The notes: a model not told the origin generated them from the sequence alone. A stretch of 64,000 bases of DNA from Alnus glutinosa (GCF_958979055.1 NC_084886.1:43016654-43080653), one strand, 5' to 3'. Counted from the first letter of the stretch, positions 12,464 to 23,615 are shown. Numbers and translations are program-made.

Positions 12464-12881
12464 GATAATACTTCCTAATAGACCCATTACCTAACAATGA
12501 CTACACACGTAGCACTCTATTTATTTGTATGGATCCCATTGTAATGTGATGTGTGCAATTGAGTGAATGCTTAATAAGAGGGCACTAACCCTTTGTTTTT
12601 AACTGGTTCTAATCCTTCATTTAAGGTTTGAGAAGAAGTACTTAAGAACTGGATGTTGAACTATTATTTGTATTAGGTTTCATATATATATATAAATAAA
12701 TGTGTACTTTTTGATCCATGTAGGGTCTTAATGAACTTTTGCTGAGTTTGGTGTGTAATGAACTTGAACTGGGCAATGGATGTTGAATCTCAACGTTGTT
12801 AAACTTAGTCTCTCAAGTTGGAATGTTGAGCTTTGAGTGTTGAATAAAGCAAGAGTTTTTGTATTTAATATTTTCCCATCA

Positions 12882-13170
12882 ACCCCAAGGGGTTGGCCAA
12901 GTAGTTGAGGCTTATGGTTTCTAGTGATATTATCCCTTAAGGTCTCAAGTTCGAAACTTCCTAAGTGCTACCTCTCTCTTGGGGCCATCCACCTGAGCGA
13001 AGCCCGTTTCTCAAGGCTTAATACTTCTAGTGGTGTAGGGTATTGGACCAGGATTAGTCTGATAGATTCTGGCTGGGCTTCTACGCTTGGTACAACCACT
13101 TCATGTGGGAGTAGTCCAAGGTACTGCCTGGCTCATAGGTGAAACTAGGATACCCTGGTAAAAAAAAAAA
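12882..13170 (+). mobile_element. tRNA-derived SINE, about 290 bp
   Basis: The 5' part has a polymerase III A-box-like stretch (ggccaagtagttgaggc, from about 12895) and a B-box-like ggtctcaagttcgaaact about 40 bases later, the tRNA-like head of plant SINEs. The body ends in a run of eleven A at 13160-13170. Target-site repeats ttcccatca (about 12873-12881) and ttccccatca (13171-13180) flank it, differing by one base. It lies inside the first uL14m pseudogene copy. Confidence 0.8.
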
Positions 13171-13699
13171 TTCCCCATCACTAGAAGCAATAGTCACTGG
13201 CACAAGGATCTCCTCACACCAACCACCTCCGGTACTATAGAACCTGACAATGAGTTTATGAAGGCTTGGAGTAGTGCGAGATAGGCTAATCAGCAGACTG
13301 CTCTGCAACAGGTTAATCACTGGGGACAAGAATGAGCTAATCTAGATTCGAGAACATGCCTTGCTATAATAGGGGGCGTAGAGTTTATAAGTGAAGGAAT
13401 TGGTGGAAGATATATAAATTACTGATTACAACATGCAGCAGAAACTTATTAGCTCCTAAATTTCTTTACTTCCATGAGCCTGGTTCTTGATGCCTTTCTT
13501 GTAGTGCGAAATCCAAGAACTTATGGATCTCCATTGAGAATTTAGTTGTACCCTAAAATAACGAGACTCTTATAAAAGGAAAAGTCATGATTACTGCTAT
13601 CTTTTGAAACTATGCTGTCAAAAATATATGAGATGCGTGAATCAAACACTTTGGCTGTCAGGAAAATCTTCTAGTAGAGCCGACAGTAGGCCAGAGAAC
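13171..13699. other. Remnant intron of uL14m pseudogene copy 1
   Basis: No coding sequence. The phrase gtcaaaaatatatgagat at 13618 and the following ~80 bases match 23427-23510 in copy 2, so this is shared ancestral, probably intronic, DNA. The homology stops where the copia-type fossil begins and resumes after it at about 17777. Confidence 0.6.
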
Positions 13700-14324
13700 T
13701 GTTAGAACTTAGAAGATGATGACTAGTTAAAGGATAGATTGTTAGATGAGGCTAGATGGTTTAGGAAGGATAAAAAAATAAAAGTAGAAGACTAGTATTG
13801 AAAGGAAGACTTCTTTTCTTGGAGTACTTCTCTTTCAATTCTTGTAGACTAAATTGATTTGTTTCTGGCTTAGATACAAGAGGCACCCTAAGTGGTGTAT
13901 TTATAGGTGGAGTCTACACATTCTAGAATGCACCTACATTTGCCTTTGCATCTTCCTAGGATATGGAGTGCAATGTATATTTTAGATATAATGTAAGGTT
14001 CAATTTTCATGAGAAATACAATCGACTTGGCTTTCCAATAATGACACATATCTAAAGTCTAGAATCTTCAAGAAAATGCATAAACTTTTAACACTCCTCC
14101 TTGATGCATTTTTTTTGAAACTCCAAGCATATTTCGTAGTAATTGAAACTTCTCCCTTGGTAGTGCCTTTGTGAAGATATCAGCTAGTTGCTTTTCACTT
14201 TTGCAATATTTCAGCTTGATTTATCCATTGGCTTCCACTTCCCTTGGTACTTGATGGAAATGTGTTTCTGAATATGATAAACTGGATATTTTGCCATTGC
14301 TATGACTATCTTGTTTTCATAATA

Positions 14325-14525
14325 TGTGACACCCCAAAAAGTTAGTCCCACATTGGGAAGATGAACTGGCTACATTGAGTGAGTGAATTATAATGATACT
14401 CATGGGTGTTAAGTCTTATGTTGATTTCTTACTAGGTGAGATTGAGCTTTAAAAGCAATTATAGAGAACTTCAATTGTAACTTGACTAGTTTTCTCTTTT
14501 GAAGCAGCTTGGCATGTGTAGAATA
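14325..14525 (+). mobile_element. Solo LTR related to the TRIM family, degenerate
   Basis: The block starts TGTGACACCCC and contains gtcccacattgggaagatga, then gatactcatgggtgttaagt and actaggtgagattgagctt. These are the same words in the same order as the LTRs of the TRIMs at 2853 and 37703. Only one LTR is present, inserted in the copia-type fossil. Its right end is indistinct. Confidence 0.65.
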
Positions 14526-14845
14526 GATGCTCTGTGTTCTCTTCTTCATAAAAAATTGGCTTGATGATTATTTTTGTAGCAACAAACTTGTTCAATATGC
14601 CCGAACTTGTTACAATTTATACATTCTGGCTTTCCACGATACCAATAGCCTTTTTCAAAATGACTTGTCTTCTTGCATATGCCACATAGCGGGTAATCAC
14701 TTCTCTTCTCTTTTCTTTTTGAATTTCCGTCACTTTGAGATTTTGCTCCTCATTTGGAGTTTTTTCAAAATTTTCTTTCCCCATCTCCCGGTTTTGAGCT
14801 TTTATGTTTGTCTTAGACCGAAAGGCATTCTCTAGTGAGCCTATT

Positions 14846-15584
14846 TAGGGTTGTAAACGAGTCGAGTTTGAGCAAGTAGTGCTTGTGCAAGCTCGGCTCA
14901 TTTAAATTTATCACGATCCCGATCCCGAGCCGAGCTCATCTATCATGAGCCCGAGCCAAGCTCGAGCTTATTTATCACGAGCTCGAGCTCTTGACGAGTT
15001 TTAAAAATTAAGCTCAAGTTGACTAAATGAGTTCGAGCTCATGACGAGTGTTAAAAATTAAGCTCCGCTCGGTCGATTTTGTTGTAAGTTATATAGTTTA
15101 TTTAACATACAAAAAAAGATGGATGAACTCATTTAAAAATTGATATTACATTATATGACATATAAACAATATATGTATTTTTTTTGTATGTTAAATAAAC
15201 TATATAACTTATAACAAAATAAAAATAAATGATGTAATGATTATTAAATATCTAATGATAATATTTAATAACATATAATAAAGTGATTACATGTCATATG
15301 CCACAATGTTATATTATTATATGATCATATAGTCCTATAATCCTATTATATTACATAAATAATATGATTAAGTATATGAATTGTCATTATATCATATGAC
15401 TAACAATTAAGTATTGATATTATTCCATTTTACCATTTTATATACATATAACCAATAAATTATATATAACCAATTAATATATACTGACCAATGACCATTG
15501 TTATTTGTTACTTAATTTATGATTACATAGAGTATATTGTTTGTTAATATACTATATTATAAAAATAAGTTATATATTATCAAA

Positions 15585-15633
<49 letters not shown>

Positions 15634-16753
15634 GAGTCAATCCTTATACGAGCGAGTTCATGAGCTTTAATCGAATCGAGCCGAGTTTATACGAGTTTGA
15701 ATCGTTTAATAATCGAGCCTAATTTCGTGTTCACGAGTAGGGCTGAGCATGGGGCCGGGGGGGGGGGGGGCGGGGATGCCCATTTTTTGGCACCGCCCCG
15801 CACCCCTGCGGGTTGCGAAAATCGCACCCGCAAACCGCACAAAATGGGGAGAACCCGTGCGGTGCGGGGTGATGCGGGGTGGGGGTGATGTGGGGCGGGG
15901 GTGCGGGTTATACGGGGATATGCGGGTTTAATACCTAGATCTAGAAAAATGATAAACCAAACCAAAGCTAGATTTTCTCAGGAACCAAACAAGAAAATCA
16001 GATCTAAACAATACCGAATTCAAACAAAATCAGATTCAAACAGGAAAATCACAAACAAATCACAACAACCAGACTCAAACAAATCACGAAAAAGGGATGA
16101 GAGGCCACTGACCTCAGGATCGGCGACTCGGCGAGGCCTCTTGAAGCGAACGTCGACGATCTTCCCACCGTTCCCGGTCTCCTCGCCAACCCTGACGTTC
16201 CCATAGTTCATGACGTTCCCACAGAACTGGTGACTCGGCAAGGCCTATCGACTTCCATATTTCCATTGGAGCAGACGCAGCACGACGGAAATCGTGAAGA
16301 AGAAGAAGAAGAAGAAGAAGAAGAGGGGAAGGGTGCGGCGCTAGGGATTAGGAAGAAAAGAAAAGAAAAAATGGGAAAGGGGGGGGGGGGGGGGGGCGCG
16401 GCTCTGCTAGGGTTAGTAGGGTATTTTTTATTTTTTTATTTTTAATTTTTAATTTTTTTATATTAACTGTGTAGGGCGGGGCGGGTCCCCGGGGTTTTTT
16501 AAAACCCCAACCCGCAACCCGCCCCGCTCCGCACGGGTATATTAATTTTTGACCCGCACCCGCAAAAAATCACCTAAAACCCGAGATTTTAGGGGCGGGT
16601 TGGGGCGGGGATGCGGGTTGGGGTGGGGGATGCGGGTATTTGATCAGCCCTATTCACGAGTAGCTCATTTAATAATTGATTCGAGCACGAGTCGAGTTTA
16701 TTTGAGTTGATCTCGAGTAAGTTCCCAAGTAACTCAGCTCGTTTACACTCCTA
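14846..16753. mobile_element. hAT-like non-autonomous element, 1.9 kb, 8-bp TSD
   Basis: The left end TAGGGTTGTAAACGAGTCGAG begins at 14846; the right end (rc TAGGAGTGTAAACGAGCTGAG) closes at 16753, an inverted repeat of about 21 bases with few mismatches. Flanks agcctatt (14838-14845) and tgcctatt (16754-16761) agree at 7 of 8 positions. Subterminal DNA is full of gagctcgagc-type words, the usual appearance of this plant family. No transposase is seen. A (TA)n microsatellite lies at about 15588-15630. A second hAT-like element is nested at 15738-16652. Confidence 0.85.
15738..16652. mobile_element. hAT-like element nested in another, 915 bp, perfect TSD
   Basis: The ends TAGGGCTGAGCA (15738) and tgatcagccctA (16652) are inverted copies. 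The target site TTCACGAG is repeated perfectly at 15730-15737 and 16653-16660, so this insertion is younger than its host element. Both subterminal zones carry gcggggtgcgggt-type GC-rich words, with G runs at about 15759-15770 and 16379-16396 and a (GAA)n run near 16300. The centre (about 15900-16250) differs in composition and may be captured sequence, but no known protein was recognised. Confidence 0.85.
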
Positions 16754-17776
16754 TGCCTATTCAATTGTTGATTTGTTGCTCATGAGCTTCTAGAGAGCCC
16801 ATCAACTCTGTGATTGACATAGTTGATAAGTCCTTCGATTCTTCAATAGCTGCTACTACAGGATCTTTCTTCTTCGTTGGAGATCAATATCTTTTGTACT
16901 ATTCTTTGATCGGAAATATCTTCCCCATAAGCTGTAATTTGATTTACAATTTCCATCATTCTTGAGCAATAATCTTTAGCAATCTCAGAATCTTTCATTT
17001 TAAGATTCTCCAACTCTCTTCTCTAAGCTTGAAGTTTGATAGTTCGTACTTTGGTGTTGCCTTGGAACTCCTCCTGCAAGGTGTCCCATGCCTGCTTCGC
17101 GGATGTAGCTCTCACAATTCTCAAAAAAATTGTCTCTTTTACTGCTTGTTGGACAAAAAGAGCTTTTGCATCTTTCTGCTTGGGCTCTTTTAGTTTTGCT
17201 GTTTGACTTGTAGAAAGAGAAGTTCCTTCAGTGGGATTGACAAATCCTTCTTCAATGACCTCCCATAAGTCCTGATATTGAAAAAAATGTCTTCATCTTG
17301 ATGCTTCAATAGTCATAGTTTTCACCACCAAAATAGGATCTGATGGTTGAGTTGATCCAGCAGTAGCCATGGTGCCATGGTTGATCTTGAATGGGATAAT
17401 TTAAAGTGATATCCTTACTCCCAAAATTGATTGGACTAAAGCTCTGATGTAACTTTTTAGTACTTAGAAGATGATGATTTAGTTGATGGATATATGTTAG
17501 AGGAGGCCAGCTGGTTTAGGAAGGATGAAAAAATAAAAGTAGAAGACTTGTTTTGGTGGAGTCTACACATTCTAGAATGCGCCTACATTTGCCTTTGCAT
17601 ATTCCTAGGATGTGGAGTACAATGTGTATTCTAGATACAATGTAAGGTTCAATGTTCATGAAAATACAATGGACTTGACTAGCCAATAATGACACGCATA
17701 TCTAAAGTCTAGAATCTTTTTTTTGATAAGTATATCTAAAGTCTAGAATCTTCAAGAAAATGCATCAACTTTTAGC

Positions 17777-18300
17777 AAGTTTATTCCTTTGGGAGTTATA
17801 TTCACCTCCAGAATCAGAACAGAAAACCTGCAGGGATTCACTCAATTCAGTGTGGAATTCTGATGGGGGTCAAGGATATATTTCTAACCAACCCTATACT
17901 GGCTATAAAATTTACAGTAGCATTATGCTATGCCTTGAAAGGAAGAATTGCTTTAACCATCTCACTTGGGGGACTGCAATGAGGTTATAAAAATTGCGAC
18001 ATCTTCTTTGGAAGAACATTGGTAATCCTGGTACCTTAACATGGAGCAATGCATTTTATCTTAACCAACGCTTAATACGTTTATTTTGCCAAATCAATCT
18101 TTATAAAGGTCCACTATTATTATTGAGACGAGTTATAAGAACTCAATAAACAAGAGTTACAAGATGATAATTAGAATTATTGTTGTTAATGTAGAAGTAG
18201 AAGAGACTTGTAACATTCAGATTCTTTCTTGTATACATTCAAGTAAATTAAAGAAAGATGTAGTAAAGAAAAGGCTTCGACGTCTGGATGTAGGTCATTG
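17777..18300. other. Remnant of uL14m pseudogene copy 1 between fossil and exon 3
   Basis: The stretch 17777-17880 (gtttattcctttgggagtta, then ccagaatcagaacag) matches 23515-23600, and 17922-17952 (gctatgccttgaaaggaaga) matches 24522-24552 in copy 2. It is therefore shared ancestral sequence. No reading frame is conserved. Confidence 0.6.
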
Positions 18301-18325
18301 GCCGAACTACCTTAATTCTATGTGT

Positions 18326-18590
18326 CTTTCTATCTTATTCTCAACTATTTATGAAATTATGTGTTCTTACAGTTATTACCTCTTCTGGACATTGCCTTAG
18401 TGTTTCCTTTGCAGTTATACAGCTGCAGAGGACTCCCATTCAGATGCTGATTTATGTGTCTCTCTTTCTTATTCTCAACTATTTCTTAAATTATGTGTTC
18501 TTATAGTTATTACCTCTTCTGGACTTTGCCTTAGTGTTTCCTTTGCAATTATACGGCTGCAGAGGACTCCCATTCAGATGCTGATTTTTC
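18326..18590 (+). repeat. Tandem duplication of the uL14m exon-3 splice region, two units
   Basis: Two head-to-tail copies of a unit of about 140 bases, 18326-18453 and 18467-18594, each containing agttattacctcttctgga, a polypyrimidine stretch with ctttgca, and the start of exon 3 (aggactcccattcagatgct). They differ at about ten positions. In unit 1 exon 3 stops after the first dozen codons; unit 2 runs on into the rest of the exon. Confidence 0.85.
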
Positions 18591-18880
18591 TCAAAGTTGT
18601 GGACAACTCGGGGGGCAAAAAAAGTGATGTGCATACAAGCTCTGAAGGGGATGAAAGGTGCAAGATTGGGAGACGCAATAGTTGTTTCAGGCAAGGAAGC
18701 CCATCCAAATGGAGAAGTCAAGAAATGAAAGGTTGTATGTGATATGGTTTTGCTTGCTGCCATGCATGCGGCCGCTGTGATCCGGCAATGCTGTGATGCT
18801 TGCCGACAATCAAGGTAACCAATTGGGATGAGTTTTTGTGCCCATTCAATGGTAGATTTGAAAAAAAATATGGATGGAGA
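18563..18880 (+). pseudogene. uL14m (HUELLENLOS-type) pseudogene copy 1: exon 3
   Basis: The + strand reads [19 protein letters not shown], then after a one-base shift [34 protein letters not shown] and PIGMSF followed by LKKN. This is the order of the mitochondrial large-subunit protein uL14 (Arabidopsis HUELLENLOS and its paralogue), which binds 23S rRNA and is needed for mitochondrial translation. An extra A in the run after GGKK breaks the frame, a stop follows EVKK, and the tail is scrambled, so the copy is dead. A minus-strand open frame over the same bases is a shadow. Confidence 0.8.
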
Positions 18881-19150
18881 CTTGGAGTTCGACGAGAGTT
18901 GGTCACAAGAAGAAAAAATAGCATTTCTCATAAGACTCCATGAGGAAGCCAAAATCCAAAAGGATATAATGATAAAACTCTTATAAAACTCCCAGTATAT
19001 AATTATTCAGCTTAATTAAATATAAAAAAATACAACTAAAAAAAAAAAAAAAGACAAATAACTGTGATGATCATTAGAATTTAGAGCACCGTATCACAGT
19101 TTGGTCTTATGACTTTGCTTGTACGTTAGTCTCAAGGAAAACTTTAAAAA

Positions 19151-19185
<35 letters not shown>

Positions 19186-20323
19186 TTCTAGGTCTCCACA
19201 TGACTGTTTGTGTATGCCCTACAAAAGAAAAATGACTGATCTGGAACGATTTTTCTCACGGAAACTTCTTGTTTTTGAAAAACAACCGACTAGGGTTATT
19301 AAGAAATGATAAATTTAATTGTTTAATTCATATTTTAACTCTTTCTTGCATGTGAGACCAAAATACGTGGATTATTTTAATTGAAAATAGAGATAAATGA
19401 GTCAGGATTCGAACTCACGACATTTGATCTAATACCATGTTGAATCATCACCATTTTCAGCGACCTTCTTGCCACCATTTAGCCGTCACCTCCAGCTACC
19501 ACCCGACAGCTACCTATGAGAATCATTTTCGGTCAATAATGTTTGTCATTGTGTAAGACGACCGTCCGCTGTCTTTTGCAGGCTTCACCATCGCAGCTCA
19601 CACTCTCAAGTTGTTGCTTCTACAGCACAGGATCCTCACCTGTTTCACGAACACATCTTACGGTCATATATGGATCTGATTCTTGCCCCAACGGATTTGC
19701 TTCAAGAATAAGAAAAAAACTACAAAATTTCCAAACTCAATTAACAGTCTGTTTAAGGGGATGTTAGGATATAGGGTTTTCTATATTAGGTTTTATTTAT
19801 TTTCCTTGTTAGAATATTTGCATTTAGGTTTGATTGTAATCCAACCATAAAGATTCGATTACCATTCTTGTATTTTCTCCACCTACTTCAATTTCCCTAA
19901 AAATAAGGATTTTTTTTTTTTTTTTTAAATAATCAAGTGAATAAGAGCAGCAATGTAGATCTTAGGGCAATAAGTGGGGGATATAGGTTCTAACACCGAA
20001 ACCGAACCACTCCAAAACATCGTGTCTCCATTTTCTCTCTTTTCGTCCGCAATTTTCTCTCACTTCACATTTCATTACAAATTTCTACAAGGCGGGCCAT
20101 AAGCAAGCATTATGTTCTAGCATGGCAACTCTTGCCCGTAATCTAAGTTGTACAGAATTGACACTCTCCCTCTAGAAAGTCAATGCCTCCCAACTCTCTT
20201 ACTGTATACTTTATTTCCAGGCAACTTCTTTTGTTTCATTCTTTAGTAGACATAAAAGGGTCCTGTCATGAAGGCTCAAATTCATACCAACCATTGCTAG
20301 ACAGTTGTAATCAACAAGTGCAA
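18881..20323. other. Intergenic, with a solo-LTR-like block
   Basis: No supported gene. A (TAA)n run lies at about 19150-19180. The segment 19390-19450 resembles, on the minus strand, a tRNA-like head (gttcgaatcctgac) and may be a SINE scrap. The block 19762-19995 begins TGTTAGGATATAGGG and ends ATATAGGTTCTAACA, the TG...CA form of a short copia-type solo LTR, but its flanks do not match. Positions 20230-20323 are homologous to the 5' flank of the GNAT gene at 33051-33617 and are probably the leader of the next gene. Confidence 0.45.
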
Positions 20324-20884
20324 ATGGAAGGATGTTCCTGCAAATCTGGAGACGGAAAAGAAGGTGGCAATGGATTCACTGAGATCACTCTGCGGCCACT
20401 GGATCTTTCTGACATTGACCATTTCATGGTGTGGGCTTCAGATGATAAAGTGACTCGTTTTTGCTCATGGGAACCCTACACTAGCAAAGAAGATGGCATA
20501 GACTTTATGAAGAACAAGGTTATTCCCCACCCATGGTTCAGGGCAATTTGCCTCGACAACCGGCCAATTGGTTCCATTTCAGTGACACCAAAGTCAGGAA
20601 TCGACAAGTGCAGAGGTGAAATTGGCTATGCTTTGAGCTTCAAGTACTGGGGCAAAGGGATTGCAACGCAGGCTGTGAAACTGGTGGCTAATACTATATT
20701 TGGTGAGTTTCCACACCTGGAGAGGCTTGAAGCTATAGTTGTTGTGGAAAATGTGGGCTCCCAGAGGGTGCTTGAGAAGGCTGGGTTCCAGAGGGAAGGT
20801 GTTCTAAGGAAGTATTTTAGTTTGAAGGGGAAAACCAGAGACATGGTGATGTTCAGTCTTCTTTCTACTGATCCCAAAGCCTGA
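20324..20884 (+). CDS. GNAT-family N-acetyltransferase (p20/RimJ-RimL-like), 186 aa
   Basis: Predicted acetyl-CoA-dependent N-acyltransferase of the Acetyltransf_3 (RimJ/RimL-like) group, often annotated in plants as 'N-acetyltransferase p20-like'; the substrate is unknown. The fold runs through the protein: ITLRPL at residues 21-26, the strand GEIGYAL at 98-104, the acetyl-CoA loop YWGKGIA at 108-114, and N143 with SQRVLEKAGF at 146-155, typical of motif B. No signal peptide or membrane segment; probably cytosolic. I chose the ATG at 20324 because the paralogue at 33051-33617 has its ATG at the same aligned point (caagtgcaaATGGAAGG). An upstream in-frame ATG at 20183 would add 47 unlike residues. 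Single exon, intact. The homology to the paralogue continues into both flanks, so the pair comes from a local duplication. Confidence 0.9.
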   Translation: MEGCSCKSGDGKEGGNGFTEITLRPLDLSDIDHFMVWASDDKVTRFCSWEPYTSKEDGIDFMKNKVIPHPWFRAICLDNRPIGSISVTPKSGIDKCRGEIGYALSFKYWGKGIATQAVKLVANTIFGEFPHLERLEAIVVVENVGSQRVLEKAGFQREGVLRKYFSLKGKTRDMVMFSLLSTDPKA

Positions 20885-21225
20885 ATATTTGTACATTATT
20901 ATTAATGTCTGTGAATTGTGAACCTCAAGGCACCCTCCTGCATAATACATTGTTAAAAGTTCTGTTGAAATATTTTGTGAATGTTCTTTCTTGTCATTTA
21001 CAAAATTACTGGGTTACAAAGTTTATTACAACGATTATCTTAAAGAAAATAGAGCTCGTTTGCTAATGCCTTTTGAGATTGGTTTTTTCTATTAACAAAT
21101 AACTCAACACGTAAAATACTCAAAATTATTTTTTACCATTTTTGTGTGTAGAAACCAAATCAGGGATTCGAAAACCACGCTTCTCTTTCCTTATTTAAAT
21201 TTGAAATTCGTGCATAATTTAAAAT

Positions 21226-21372
21226 GGGGATTTGATTCTTGTACTACACCATCACAACAACCCCTCACATGAGGGTGGGTGTCACATGAGGGTGGGTCCC
21301 AGTGTGTAGGACCCACCCTCATGTGAGGGGTTGTGCAGTTGTTGTATTGGTGTTGTAAATCTAACATTTTCC
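21226..21372. mobile_element. MITE, 147 bp, second copy of the 6126 family
   Basis: It shares the GGGATTTGATTCTTGTAC start, the cctcacatgagggtggg arm and the gttgttgtattggtgttgta end with 6126-6269. Perfect 8-base flanks TTTAAAAT lie at 21218-21225 and 21373-21380. A short internal word (cacatgagggtgggt) is duplicated here. No coding capacity. Confidence 0.85.
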
Positions 21373-21672
21373 TTTAAAATGGAGCAAAGCTTTGGGGAGG
21401 GGGGCCTGGTTGGGAATGTTTCTATGTGGCAAATGCTATTCCTAGCGCATATTTTCTGGAGGAGCAGCAGACTTTTCGTAGCCATAGAAAATTTGTTCAA
21501 TGGAATACCATGCTCAAAATCATAAGAGAAGCTTTATGTTTTATGAAAATATTGTTTAAGAAGTCTGTTAAATGACACGCTATTGTTGTTGAGATCTAAT
21601 CTGTTTTCTAGTGAAAATACTGATGTTATTTATATTAATTTACAAACTGCTTCCAACTTAATCAGTTATAAC

Positions 21673-21704
<32 letters not shown>

Positions 21705-22082
21705 GCTGAAAGTGGCACGAACCGAACATCTGGAATTTGGATAGAAAAGAAACGCATGGACCTATTTCGAATTCAGGAAAACTCAAGTTCCCAAAATTAA
21801 AAATAAAAAAATGAAGGAGTGATTTCAAAATCACGCATTTACCTATGAATTTATCATATATTTACCTTTCTTTCTTTCTTTTTTTTTTTTTTTTTTTTTT
21901 TCTCGATTACATAAATAAAAGGTGGAGGACAAAAAGTGTACTTGTAAAAAAACATAAAAACAACAAACACGACCTAGTTCAATGTATATTTTTTTTTGGA
22001 AAAAATGCATCACTTGCCATTTTGGTTGGCTTATTTTACAAATAATTCTATGTGGTATCAAAGTGAATAAAGTTTTTTGTAG

Positions 22083-22285
22083 TTGACCTAATTTACAAAT
22101 CGCTTTTTAGAGTCAGATTCAGTTAAAAAATTTAACAGATTCTGTTAAGTGCCACGCCAGCGCCAATAAGATGGAGACTTGTGTCACTTTTATATGTCAC
22201 TATCTTATTGGCGCTGACGTGGCACCTAACAGAATATGTCGATTTTTTTAATAGAATTTGACTCAAGAGTGATTTGTAAATTAGG
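22083..22285. mobile_element. Foldback/MITE, about 200 bp
   Basis: Two arms of about 85 bases are imperfect inverted copies; each holds tgacctaatttacaaatc-like words outside and gccacgycagcgccaataag inside, around a centre of about 20 bases. The same arm words occur in the larger element at 28980-29478 and in a decayed copy near 5510-5710. No open frame. Confidence 0.7.
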
Positions 22286-22325
22286 CAAATCTTAAGACCG
22301 ATGATGTACTTTTTCTTACTTCTTC

Positions 22326-22330
22326 TTTCT

Positions 22331-22385
<55 letters not shown>
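22326..22385. repeat. Long T tract
   Basis: An almost pure run of T of more than 50 bases at 22333-22385, preceded by cttctttcttc. It lies just upstream of the second uL14m pseudogene copy and could be the tail of a minus-strand retroposed element, but no body is recognised. Confidence 0.7.
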
Positions 22386-22390
<5 letters not shown>

Positions 22391-22439
22391 GTATTTTATG
22401 TTAAACGACAATAGAAAAGAAGGACTTGGAAGTTGGAAC

Positions 22440-23100
22440 ACATGCCCTTCGCTCGACGACCTACAGCACAACGTTGCCTTTGTTATTTCACCAAAACCTA
22501 TATTCTCTTTCTGTGTCTCTCATTTGTGCGGCAGAGGCTCCATCTCCAATTCTCCATCTCCATTTTTGTTGTCTCGGGTTGGTTCTTAAACACAGCGTTC
22601 GAGTTATAGAAGAAAGGATTTGCTGCAGGATTTGATTCGAAACGGTCTTTCGGTACGTCATTTTACGCAATGGGATTTTCCCAGGGCCACTCTTCTCTTT
22701 AAGGTATGACTTGCTGCCTTTTTTCTTTTTCTTTCTTTTTTTCCTAATTTTTTTTATTATCTAATAGGATGTGAAATCCCTGCCAAGTTTGGATTGGTTA
22801 AATTTCTTGGCTTGTTTTTCTTTTCTGGCTGTTGTTTGTTTGGTCAGTCCAGATTTGTGCAATAAACTGCATTTCATTTGATGAAGACAACAAATTATTT
22901 TTTTAGTTTTTTTTTTTTTAATTTTTTTTTTTATTATTATTATTTTTAAAATTTTTTAATTTTTTTTTTAAAAATCTTGTTAACTCATTGCATCCTATTC
23001 AATGTGTAGGCCGTTCATCGATGGGCGGTCAAAGCGACACCTTTTCTGGTTTACCTAGCACATGCATGAGATAACATGCAGCAGTTCGTCATCTCAGGTC
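22440..23100 (+). pseudogene. uL14m (HUELLENLOS-type) pseudogene copy 2: exons 1 and 2
   Basis: Exon 1 ends at 22652 with a GT donor (CTTTCG|GTACG). Exon 2 runs 23010-23097 between ...gtgtAG and |GTcac. Spliced, the junction reads KRSFGRSSMGGQSDTFSGL, which lines up with the residues after the targeting peptide in plant uL14m (CSRVGRSLLGGLGN-type). A stop in this frame follows near STCMR, while the neighbouring frame continues HEITCSSSSSQ, as expected after one lost or gained base. Exon 3, encoding the ribosomal domain, was not found downstream before the Pong-type ORF. Shared intron sequence with copy 1 extends to about 24560. Confidence 0.65.
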
Positions 23101-23615
23101 ACTGTTTTTCTCCATTGTTGTTGTAATTATGACTATTATTATTGTTTACCTAAATATTATAGCTGTAATTGTGGAAGGTTTTCATTTGTTTGTTATGCAG
23201 TATTCTTTGAGATTTTGCATTTTGTGGGTGGTCGAGATATGAAAGGTAATGCCCTTGTAATCTTTGCAAAGTGCTTTGCATTCAATTGATAGAAAGAGAT
23301 TGACTGAAGAGCAACTTCTAACGGGCTATGTGCTTTTGACAACCTTAATGGTTTAGATGAGGCATGATTACTTGAATGCTTTCACCTAATGCTTAATTAT
23401 TTTAGACCTGCTACCTTTTGAAAACATTCTGTCAAAAATATATGAGATACATGAATCAAACTTTCTTAATGTCAGCAAAGTATTCTCTCTGAGCTGTCAG
23501 TAGGCCTGACAGTTTTATTCCTCTGGGGAGTTCACCTCCATAATCAGAACAGGAAGCTTACCTGGATTCCCTATATTTAATGTGGGATTCTGATGGGCTT
23601 CAGGAAATATATATA

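Larger units (their letters stand above)
13700..17776 (-). mobile_element. Ty1/copia-type LTR retroelement fossil with nested insertions
   Basis: Related LTRs lie at 13700-14093 and about 17449-17776; both carry acttagaagatgatga near one end and gtctagaatcttcaagaaaa near the other. Next to the right LTR, gctctgatgt on the + strand is a degenerate methionine-tRNA primer site, so the element reads on the minus strand. Minus-strand protein traces are a gag-like UBN2-type region (about 16800-17370) and the end of the reverse transcriptase/RNase H region beside the left LTR (QLADIFTKALP). It is broken in several places and most of the pol region is absent. A TRIM-related LTR and two hAT-like elements sit inside. 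Confidence 0.85.

Noticed and set aside
12882-12970. Possible tRNA gene
   Set aside because: The A- and B-box spacing fits, but the acceptor stem does not pair and a poly(A) tail with target duplication follows, so it is called a SINE.
15687-16445. Open frames of 60-101 codons
   Set aside because: They lie in the GC-rich and G-run parts of the nested hAT-like element and have no domain; possible captured sequence is noted under findings.
18491-18952. Minus-strand open frame of 153 codons
   Set aside because: The plus strand here carries clear uL14m exon-3 sequence; the minus frame is its shadow.
19390-19450. tRNA-like stretch on the minus strand
   Set aside because: It has a B-box-like gttcgaatcctgac but no full cloverleaf, so it is not a tRNA gene; at most a SINE scrap.
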